Below the pieces are notes generated by a model, which saw only the letters and a list, made by a program, of their open reading frames with translations, did not search any database and had not been told where the DNA came from. This document shows, piece after piece, positions 1 through 4,496 of a stretch of DNA of 5,192 nucleotides (positions are counted from its first letter, which is position 1; the number at the start of each line of letters is the position of its first letter). Both the position numbers and the translations under genes were made by a program. The DNA is from Chloroflexota bacterium (GTDB lineage Bacteria; Chloroflexota; Limnocylindria; QHBO01): NCBI GenBank assembly GCA_013697395.1, contig JACCWY010000218.1, forward strand, positions 1 to 5,192. The letters run 5' to 3'.

Positions 1-1
1 G

Positions 2-37
2 GACTTCCGCGACTGGATCGCCGACCGTTGCGGCTGA
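2..37 (+). CDS. C-terminal tail of an upstream gene (partial)
   Basis: The first bases read in frame 2 as DFRDWIADRCG followed by TGA. Almost every third codon position in this short stretch is G or C, as in the confident genes of the window, and the two other forward frames do not show that pattern. I take it as the last 11 codons of a gene entering from the left. It is far too short to identify a family. Confidence 0.35.
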   Translation, partial: DFRDWIADRCG

Positions 38-116
38 AGGCCCGCACCGATCCGAGTCTGCCCCATTTCCTAGGCGGCGATGGGACGGGATGTGAGGTGC
101 CACTTCCCTGAAGCTG

Positions 117-140
117 AAGCACCCTTATAAGCACCCTTAT
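117..140. repeat. Perfect 12-bp tandem direct repeat (2 copies)
   Basis: AAGCACCCTTAT occurs at 117-128 and again at 129-140 with no spacer and no mismatch. It sits in the lower-GC spacer. The role is unknown; a paired regulator site or replication slippage would both produce this. Confidence 0.8.
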
Positions 141-239
141 GGAATCGCACCATGCTTCCCAGAGTGACTCAAACGTGCTCAATCGACCCAGATTGGGACG
201 CATGACACGGTTATCCTGCGCATCCGGTATGCGGTACCA

Positions 240-286
240 CCACAACATATGGCAGTCATGAGCTTCTGACCTACCACATGTTGTGG
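240..286 (-). repeat. Long imperfect hairpin, better folded as minus-strand RNA
   Basis: The left arm (240-258) pairs with the right arm (267-286) around an 8-base loop (259-266). There is one bulged base (271) and two mismatched positions (249/277 and 253/273). On the plus strand the two mismatches are A-C. On the minus strand both become G-U wobbles, so a minus-strand transcript would form an essentially continuous stem of about 19 pairs. No T-run follows on either side, so it is not a classic intrinsic terminator. It could be a small repeat of the REP or MITE kind, a regulatory RNA stem, or a protein-binding dyad. The strand given is the one where folding is best and is an inference. Confidence 0.6.
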
Positions 287-299
287 CATAGGCGTGAAC

Positions 300-314
300 T
301 CACAGAAGCTGTGA
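300..314. repeat. Short perfect hairpin TCACAG/CTGTGA
   Basis: TCACAG (300-305) and CTGTGA (309-314) form a perfect 6-bp dyad around a 3-base loop. The right half is repeated shortly afterwards as CTGTGAT (318-324). It lies about 160 bases upstream of the preferred start of the phosphatase-like gene. An operator is possible, but nothing in the sequence shows which regulator would bind. Confidence 0.4.
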
Positions 315-474
315 TATCTGTGATTTCGCCTACAAGGGCCGCGTCGCGTCCGCACGGCTTGAGGCCACTGAGGCGTCCCGCGCTTCCGCGTCCAGAATGG
401 TGGCCCGCACGCGGCTCGGCGCCGTGATGCGGCTCACATCGCAATTCAGTGCGTCGCAGCAGCATCGGATCGAC

Positions 475-900
475 ATGGAATACGTTCACCGTCAGCAGGT
501 TCTCTTCGTCGATCCGTCCCACGGAGCGCGTAGCCAGATGGCGGCCGCGTTAATGCGCGCGGTCGCCGGCGATCGCTTCGAGGTCGGCTCGGCCGGCATC
601 GAGCCGAACGGCTCGGTCGATCAGGTCCGCGAGGTGCTGCGGGAGGTGGGGATCATTGACTTCATCCCGGGTCGGCGCGCCATATCAAGCCTGCTCGATC
701 AGCCGCCGGACCTGCTCATCGCCGTCTGCGAGGAGGGCTGCGGTCATTGCCCGTACGTGCCAGGTGCGAGGCGAGTCGCGCGCTGGCCTCAGCCCGATCC
801 CGACGTCGCCTCTCCAACGGATCGGATGGCGGTGCTGCGTCGGATCCGCGAGGACCTCGAGCCGCGCATCGCGTCCCTCATCGATCTCCCCGGATCATGA
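475..900 (+). CDS. LMW protein tyrosine phosphatase / ArsC-type arsenate reductase-like protein lacking the catalytic Cys
   Basis: This 141-residue protein has the layout of the thioredoxin-coupled arsenate reductase / low-molecular-weight phosphatase family. It shows an N-terminal strand and P-loop (VLFV..., residues 9-19), VGSAGI (38-42), a GID-like motif near 59-62, VCEEGCGHCP (84-93), and the acid-loop motif WPQPDP (104-109). In the family the P-loop is C-X5-R. Here the position of the nucleophilic Cys is Asp13 (GAT at 511-513), while Arg19-Ser20-Gln21-Met22 are kept. Cys85, Cys89 and Cys92 remain, in the region of the redox cysteines of Staphylococcus-type ArsC, and Asp108 matches the catalytic acid. 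Without the nucleophile, phosphatase or arsenate-reductase chemistry is not expected, so a pseudoenzyme or binding role is inferred. I chose ATG 475 because family members begin about 10 residues before the P-loop. ATG 397 and 427 are in frame and possible. No strong ribosome binding site is visible. Confidence 0.85.
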   Translation: MEYVHRQQVLFVDPSHGARSQMAAALMRAVAGDRFEVGSAGIEPNGSVDQVREVLREVGIIDFIPGRRAISSLLDQPPDLLIAVCEEGCGHCPYVPGARRVARWPQPDPDVASPTDRMAVLRRIREDLEPRIASLIDLPGS

Positions 901-1043
901 GTCGCCGCGCCACTGGGCCAGAGGCCACGCCCGCGGACCAGCTCGCGAGGGATGGTCGGGGACGTGGAGTTCGGCTCAGCAGCGACGTGCCTGCGTGAGC
1001 GTGCTTACAGCCCTTGCCGGTGCCGGCGGTATCGTCGAGCGTC

Positions 1044-1529
1044 GTGAGGATCCATGCGCTCCGGCCGCTGGTGGTCGACATTGCCGCGCCGCAGGCGCTC
1101 GTCTTCGAGATGGCGTCCGCCACCACTGGCACGTTGCCCGGGTCGCCGCCGCACAGCGCCGAGCTGCTCGAGCGCGACGGCGATGACCTGATCGTCCGGT
1201 ACCGCACGCCGGCGTTTGTCACGGAGCTTGTGCTCGTCGAACGCGTCCGCCTGTATCCACCAGACCGTATCGAATACGAGGTACTGGACGGGCCACTCGA
1301 CCACGTCCAGGAGTTCCTGTTCTTCGAGGCCGTCGATCCCCACCATACGAGGGTTCGCTACGAAGGCGTCGTCGGCAGCGGTCGGGCGCTGGTGGGCACG
1401 CTTATCGCTCGGTGGATCGCCGTGCCGGCCTATGACCGCTTCATGCGACGGCAGCTGGCTGCGCTGAAAGTGGCGGCTGAGGCGCGGGCGATCCGCACCA
1501 GGCGGTTCCGGCGACCCGACGCGGCGTGA
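1044..1529 (+). CDS. SRPBCC (START/polyketide cyclase-like) family protein
   Basis: This protein of about 161 residues has the SRPBCC pattern: an opening strand that ends in an APxxVF-like motif (DIAAPQALVFEMAS, about residues 12-25), a run of alternating strands (VRYRTPAF, LVLVERVRLYPPDRIEYEV, EFLFFEAVDPHHTRVRYEG), and a long C-terminal helix rich in Ala, Leu and Arg (about 117-150). The fold encloses a hydrophobic cavity and usually binds a lipid or other small hydrophobic ligand; no catalytic residues can be assigned. GTG 1044 puts the first strand at the usual distance from the N-terminus. TTG 1014 and GTG 1020 are alternatives, and a TGA at 996-998 blocks further extension. The stop overlaps the start of the acyltransferase gene (GTGA, 1526-1529), which suggests translational coupling. 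A lipid-related role is inferred from fold and neighbour only. Confidence 0.72.
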   Translation: MRIHALRPLVVDIAAPQALVFEMASATTGTLPGSPPHSAELLERDGDDLIVRYRTPAFVTELVLVERVRLYPPDRIEYEVLDGPLDHVQEFLFFEAVDPHHTRVRYEGVVGSGRALVGTLIARWIAVPAYDRFMRRQLAALKVAAEARAIRTRRFRRPDAA

Positions 1530-2473
1530 GCGCGTCGCGTCTCGTCCCGGGTGGCTGGTTCGCGGTGCGTGGCCGTCGGGAGTGGTGGCGAGCGGCCCTC
1601 GGCCAGGTCGCGCTGATCTGGCTGCTGCCGTGGCCGATGATGCTCGTCGGGCGCTTCGGGCCGGCTCCGGTCCATCACCGCCTCGAGCGATCCTGGGCGA
1701 TGGCGACGAGTCGTCTGCTGGGTCTCCGCGTCGAGGTACACGGCCGCGGCCACATTCGTCCGAGCCAACCGTACGTCGTCGTCGCGCTGCACGAGGGTTT
1801 GGCCGACCCGCTTGTCCTGTGGCGGCTCGGTCTCCGGCTGCGGTTCGTGGCGCGGGATGAGCTGCTGACGTGGCCGATCGTGGGGCGGTACCTGGGTGCC
1901 ACTCGACAGCTGGTCGTGGGCGATCGCTCCGCGGGCTCGGCACACCGGCTGCTGCGGTCGGCCGCGCGCGCCGTGGGAGGCGGCGAAAGCATCGTCGTCT
2001 TTCCGCAGGGCTCGGTGCTGGGCATCGAGATCGGCTTTCGCTCCGGGGCGATCCGGCTGGCGCACGGGCTTGGCATCCCGGTCTTGCCGGTCGTGATCAC
2101 CGGCACGCACCGCGTTTGGGAGCACCCCTTCGCTCCGCGCCTCCGATTCGGCCAGCGCGCCTCGGTCACGGTCCTCGAGCCGGTCGACGTCCGGGGCATG
2201 GGACGCCGCGATCTCGAACGCGTCACCCTGCGACTCGAGGCTGCGATGAAGAGCATCGCCCTCGGCCCCGGCCATGTGGCTCCGCGCCGGTACGACCCAC
2301 AGCGTGACGGAACGTGGGACGAATACCGGTTCGTCATCGACCCCGCGTTCGGCGAGGTCGCCCGCGCTCTTCCGGACCGGGTCCGTGCCTCGGCGGTCCG
2401 CGCGGCGCTGTCCATTCCCGGCTCGCAACGGCACCTCGATTCCGGCGGTTGGCGCCGGGCGGTCGATGACTGA
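1526..2473 (+). CDS. PlsC-type lysophospholipid acyltransferase (1-acyl-sn-glycerol-3-phosphate acyltransferase family)
   Basis: This 315-residue protein belongs to the membrane-associated PlsC/LPLAT family, which transfers an acyl chain from acyl-ACP or acyl-CoA to a lysophospholipid. Block I is HEGLAD, an H-X4-D motif with His89 and Asp94. Block II is the stretch ARDELLTWPIVGRYLG, ending in VGDR (131-134). Block III is FPQGS (159-163), where the common form is FPEGT, so the usual Glu is Gln161. Block IV is VLPVVITG (186-193). One hydrophobic segment near residues 26-42 probably anchors it to the membrane. About 70 residues follow the catalytic core, including RRYDPQRDGTWDEYRFVIDP (254-273). 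The GTG start at 1526 overlaps the SRPBCC stop. The gene end overlaps the permease start by 8 bases. The exact substrate cannot be read from the sequence. Confidence 0.88.
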   Translation: MSASRLVPGGWFAVRGRREWWRAALGQVALIWLLPWPMMLVGRFGPAPVHHRLERSWAMATSRLLGLRVEVHGRGHIRPSQPYVVVALHEGLADPLVLWRLGLRLRFVARDELLTWPIVGRYLGATRQLVVGDRSAGSAHRLLRSAARAVGGGESIVVFPQGSVLGIEIGFRSGAIRLAHGLGIPVLPVVITGTHRVWEHPFAPRLRFGQRASVTVLEPVDVRGMGRRDLERVTLRLEAAMKSIALGPGHVAPRRYDPQRDGTWDEYRFVIDPAFGEVARALPDRVRASAVRAALSIPGSQRHLDSGGWRRAVDD

Positions 2474-2831
2474 CGAGCCGCTCATCCGCTGGGAGTGGGT
2501 CGTCCGCAACTCACCGGAGCTGCTGACGCGGGCGGGCGAGCACCTCGTCATGACCTCGATCGCGGTGAGCGTCGGCTTCGCCGTGTCGCTTGGCCTCGCC
2601 ATCCTTGTCCGGCGTCGACGCCGGCTGCGCGGCGCGCTGTTCGCGATCGGCAACGTGGCGTACGCCATTCCGAGCCTCGCGCTCTTCGCGCTGCTCATTC
2701 CCCTGACCGGCCTGACCCTGCTGACGGCCGAGATCGCATTGGTGAGCTACACGGTCCTGATCCTGGTCCGCAACATCCTCGCCGATAACAGGAGGACCCA
2801 ACGGGCACGAGGTCGACCTGGCCGCCGGTGA
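2466..2831 (+). pseudogene. Truncated osmoprotectant ABC transporter permease (OpuCB/ProW/YehY type), N-terminal half
   Basis: Residues 1-106 (2466-2783) match the first half of a BPD_transp_1 permease for glycine betaine, choline or carnitine. They include HLVMTSIAVSVGFAVSLGLAILV as a membrane segment with a following Arg-rich loop, the family motif NVAYAIPSLALFALLIPLTG, and IALVSYTVLILVRNILA. In the family this last motif is followed by a cytoplasmic loop with the EAA-type ATPase contact and two or three more membrane helices. Here similarity stops at 2783. Fifteen unrelated residues (DNRRTQRAR...) follow, read from the antisense of the rearranged binding-protein gene, and then TGA 2829-2831. 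About half the permease is therefore missing, including the expected ATPase contact loop. The start ATG 2466 overlaps the acyltransferase stop by 8 bases, so the gene was probably cotranscribed with it. Confidence 0.8.
2790..2795 (+). promoter_or_regulatory. Perfect Shine-Dalgarno AGGAGG stranded at a breakpoint
   Basis: AGGAGG sits in the 19 bases (2784-2802) between the end of the permease similarity and the start of the inverted binding-protein block. As the contig stands it precedes no start codon. If the inverted block 2803-3122 were turned back, this motif would lie 12 bases upstream of the binding-protein ATG. It is therefore probably that gene's own leader left in the original orientation. 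This is an inference. Confidence 0.4.
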
Positions 2832-3122
2832 TCGCGGCCTGGGTGTTGTCCCGCGGGCCGATGCCGAGCTGGCGCTGGACCTCGAAGCCGCGCGCCTCAA
2901 GCGCCTGGGCGTAGATTTCGCCCATGAGCTGGGCTTCATAGAAGCCGGCGGAGCCGATGGTAACGCTGACGCTCGACGGATCGGACGAGGCGCTCACCGT
3001 CGGCGATGGATCACTCCGAACGGATGCTGCCTCGGTGGGCCCGCCTCCTCCCGCCGTGCAGGCGCTGACAAGCACCAGCAGCGGCGCCCCGAAGGCGAGC
3101 GCGCGGAGATTCCGCATTGGAA
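2803..3122 (-). pseudogene. Osmoprotectant-binding lipoprotein (OpuCC/ProX-like), block 1: N-terminal 105 codons, inverted
   Basis: Read on the minus strand from ATG 3117, this encodes a lipoprotein signal peptide (MRNLRALAFGAPLLVLVSAC, lipobox Cys20), a Ser/Thr/Pro-rich linker (about 21-50), and the first part of the OpuAC-type substrate-binding domain. That part contains VTIGSAGFYEAQLMGEIYAQ, ARGFEVQRQLGIGPRD and GGQVDLVP (to residue 105, base 2803). Family members continue with EYxGS; here similarity stops abruptly and the frame runs into permease antisense. The missing continuation is found elsewhere, in block 2 (3123-3185, minus) and block 3 (3191-3798, plus). The block includes 5 bases of native leader (3118-3122). 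The intact protein would be an extracellular lipoprotein delivering betaine-type solutes to the permease. It cannot be made from this arrangement. Confidence 0.8.
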
Positions 3123-3185
3123 CGCCTCGCTGCCTTCCTCGCCCGCCTCGCGCCCGAGGAAGGCCAGCAGGCTGCCGATGTACTC
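3123..3185 (-). pseudogene. Osmoprotectant-binding protein, block 2: 21 codons, inverted separately
   Basis: On the minus strand 3185 to 3123 encodes 21 residues beginning EYIGSLLAFLG and ending EEGSEA. EYIGSLLAFLG is exactly what should follow the DLVP that ends block 1, and the end GSEA joins in frame to TGDSAETHG, which opens block 3. On the contig this block lies upstream of the block 1 start codon on the same strand, so blocks 1 and 2 are each inverted in place rather than inverted together. The block also contains a near-perfect inverted repeat (3129-3141 with 3155-3168). Boundaries are set by protein-family expectation and could be off by a few bases. Confidence 0.7.
3129..3168. repeat. 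Inverted repeat inside block 2 of the scrambled gene
   Basis: GCCTTCCTCG (3132-3141) and CGAGGAAGGC (3155-3164) are perfect 10-bp inverted copies. With one bulged base the pairing extends to 3129 and 3168. The loop is 13 bases. It lies in coding sequence (LLAFLG...GEEGSEA in reverse), so it may be incidental. A fold-back of this kind is nevertheless a plausible aid to template switching or local inversion. Confidence 0.6.
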
Positions 3186-3190
3186 AGCCC

Positions 3191-3798
3191 ACCGGCGACT
3201 CGGCCGAGACACATGGTCGTCTCGAAGACGCGCTGGAGGCGGTCGGGCTGAGCGTGCTGGAGAACACGCCGGCCCAGGATCACAACGCCTTCGTAGTGCG
3301 GCCCGACACGGCCGAGCAGTACGGGCTCGAGACGATGACGGACCTCGCGGCGGTCGCGACCGACTCGTGTGGGGTCTGCCGCCGGAGTGCGACGGCAACC
3401 CGCTGTGCCGAGGCGCGCTCGAGGACGTCTACGGCATCCCGTGGGGCGCGCTGCGGATCGAGCCGCTGGCGCCGTGTGACGCGCCGATGGCGATCGCCCT
3501 CAACGAGGGCGCGATCGACGTGGCCGAGCTGTGCAGCACACAGCCGGACATCGAGCGCTTCGGCTTCGTCGTCCTCGAGGACGATCAGTTCACCCAGCCG
3601 GCCGAGAACATCGCGCCAGTGATCCGCAGCGAGGTGCTCGAGTCGATGCCGGCCGAAGCCGTCGACGTGCTGAACGCGGTCTCAGCCCAGATGACCACCG
3701 AGGAGCTGACCTCGCTCGGGGTCCGGGTGGCGGTCGATCAGGAGCCGATCGCCGACGTCGCCCGATCCTGGCTCGAGGAGCACGGGCTTCTCGACTGA
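3191..3798 (+). pseudogene. Osmoprotectant-binding protein, block 3: C-terminal part, forward, with a frameshift
   Basis: Bases 3191-3358 encode 56 residues in one frame: TGDSAETHGRLEDALEAVG, the family motif PAQDHNAFVVRPDTAEQYGL, and MTDLAAVA. The match then continues in the next frame from 3361 (RLVWGLPPECDGNPLCRGAL, then DVYGI, IALNEGAIDVAELCST, FVVLEDDQFTQPAENIAPVI, VSAQMTTEEL, WLEEHGLLD) to TGA 3796-3798. One missing base at about 3359 explains the shift, since restoring a G would give GCG GAC CGA (A-D-R). These are typical C-terminal features of OpuAC-type betaine/choline-binding proteins. Blocks 1, 2 and 3 plus the restored codon total about 328 residues, close to a normal family length. 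The block has no start codon of its own at the right place and is not expressed as a functional protein. Confidence 0.82.
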
Positions 3799-3819
3799 GC
3801 CCCACCCGTTGGGTACCTT

Positions 3820-3855
3820 CGCGGTGATCGTCGTGCTGTGCCGGCGATCACCGCG
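3820..3855 (+). terminator. Perfect hairpin between binding-protein remnant and DUF1684 gene
   Basis: CGCGGTGATCG (3820-3830) pairs perfectly with CGATCACCGCG (3845-3855) around a 14-base loop. It starts 22 bases after the binding-protein stop and ends 11 bases before the DUF1684 ribosome binding site. There is no T-run after the stem, so an intrinsic terminator is only one reading. It may instead be a Rho-independent-like element without a U-tract, a 5' leader structure, or a repressor dyad. Confidence 0.4.
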
Positions 3856-3865
3856 GCATCACCAC

Positions 3866-3870
3866 GAGGA
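3866..3870 (+). promoter_or_regulatory. Ribosome binding site for the DUF1684 gene
   Basis: GAGGA lies 8 bases before ATG 3879, normal Shine-Dalgarno spacing. This supports 3879 as the start and a separately translated unit after the hairpin. Confidence 0.6.
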
Positions 3871-3878
3871 CACCACCC

Positions 3879-4493
3879 ATGGGCGATCCATATCTCGAGC
3901 TGGCCGATTACTGGCGCCGCGTGGCCTCGCTGTACCGGGGAGTGCGCGAGGGCGAGGGCGACGCGGCGATCCGCCTGGCTCGCTTTCGGCGTGAGAAGGA
4001 CATCCTGTTTGGTGAGCACCCGCAGTCGCCGGTCCCGGTCGGGAGCCGCGCGACCTTCGGCGGGCTGGCCAACTGGCCGTACCAGGCGGAGCTGAGGGTC
4101 GTCGGGCTGTTCACCCCGCAGCGCGACGCGTCCGCAGAGGCCGTACCGAGCTCAGGTGGTGGAACGATGGAGCTGCGCCACATCGGTCAGGTGGCGTTCG
4201 ACATTGGTGACGAGATCCATCGGCTCGGCGTGTACTGGTTCGACGACTACGCCGGGGGCATCTTCATCCCGTTCCGAGACGCGACCAACGGCAGCGAGAC
4301 CTACGGCGGCGGGCGCTACCTGTAGGACTCGGCCAAGGATGCCGATCTCGGGTCGGATGCCGACGGACTCGTGCTGGACTTCAACTACGCCTACCACCCA
4401 TCCTGCGTCTACGACTCGCGCTGGAGCTGTCCGCTCGCGCCGCCCGCGAACTGGCTCGGCGTCCCGGTTCGCGCCGGCGAGCGCCTTGCGTGA
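3879..4493 (+). pseudogene. DUF1684 family protein interrupted by an in-frame TAG
   Basis: The frame from ATG 3879 carries clear DUF1684 signatures: YWRRVASLYRGVR near the start, RRFxxEKDxLF-like FRREKDILFGEHPQSPVP (about 36-53), LGVYWFDDYAGGIFIPFRD (about 116-134), and ETYGGGRYL (140-148). A TAG at 4323-4325 follows. Beyond it, in the same frame, the family C-terminus continues intact: DSAKDADLG, GLVLDFNYAYHPSCVYDSRW, CPLAPPANWLGVPVRAGE, then TGA 4491-4493. Without the TAG the protein would be 204 codons plus stop plus the replaced codon's residue, about the usual length. The site normally carries a large residue after GRYL (Tyr or Leu), so a single change such as TAC to TAG would explain it. 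DUF1684 has no settled biochemical role to my knowledge. Options are a recent nonsense mutation, a sequencing error, or amber readthrough. All other credible stops here are TGA. The ribosome binding site is good. Confidence 0.82.
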
Positions 4494-4496
4494 CCG

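Larger units (their letters stand above)
38..474. other. Intergenic region with repeats and hairpins, no credible gene
   Basis: This stretch of about 440 bases lies between the upstream gene tail and the phosphatase-like gene. Its middle (about 117-330) is visibly less GC-rich than the coding DNA on either side. It holds a tandem repeat at 117-140, a strong imperfect inverted repeat at 240-286, a 6-bp stem with a 3-base loop at 300-314, and two copies of CTGTGAT at 309-315 and 318-324. Short open frames on both strands lack the codon bias of the neighbours and resemble no family. TATA-like hexamers occur around 125-130, but I could not find a convincing -35/-10 pair. The promoter of the downstream operon should lie here. 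Confidence 0.6.

Noticed and set aside
240..286. An insertion-sequence end or intrinsic terminator
   Set aside because: No transposase remnant or target duplication lies nearby, and there is no T-run on either side of the stem.
271..522. A minus-strand open frame over the left spacer
   Set aside because: It overlaps the start of the phosphatase-like gene, lacks codon bias, and its residues match nothing I know.
897..998. A 33-codon frame starting with ATGA overlap at the phosphatase-like stop
   Set aside because: The overlap geometry is attractive, but the peptide is Arg/Gly/Ala-rich with no family likeness. It is in the same frame as the SRPBCC gene but separated by TGA 996-998. I considered TGA readthrough into the SRPBCC gene; the region shows no SRPBCC-like sequence, so it is most likely spacer.
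1005..1943. A 312-codon minus-strand open frame
   Set aside because: Same reason: an Arg/Pro/Ala-rich shadow of the SRPBCC and PlsC genes without motifs.
1430..2698. A 422-codon open frame on the minus strand across the acyltransferase gene
   Set aside because: It is antisense to a gene with clear PlsC motifs, its residues are low-complexity Arg/Ala/Pro/Asp, and it resembles no family. Long antisense frames are normal at this GC content.
2784..3798. A shufflon, diversity-generating retroelement or phage-type invertible cassette
   Set aside because: No recombinase, reverse transcriptase or long inverted repeats are present in the window, and the flipped pieces are the body of an ordinary solute-binding protein rather than alternative tails. 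Only short (10-bp) repeats bracket the region.
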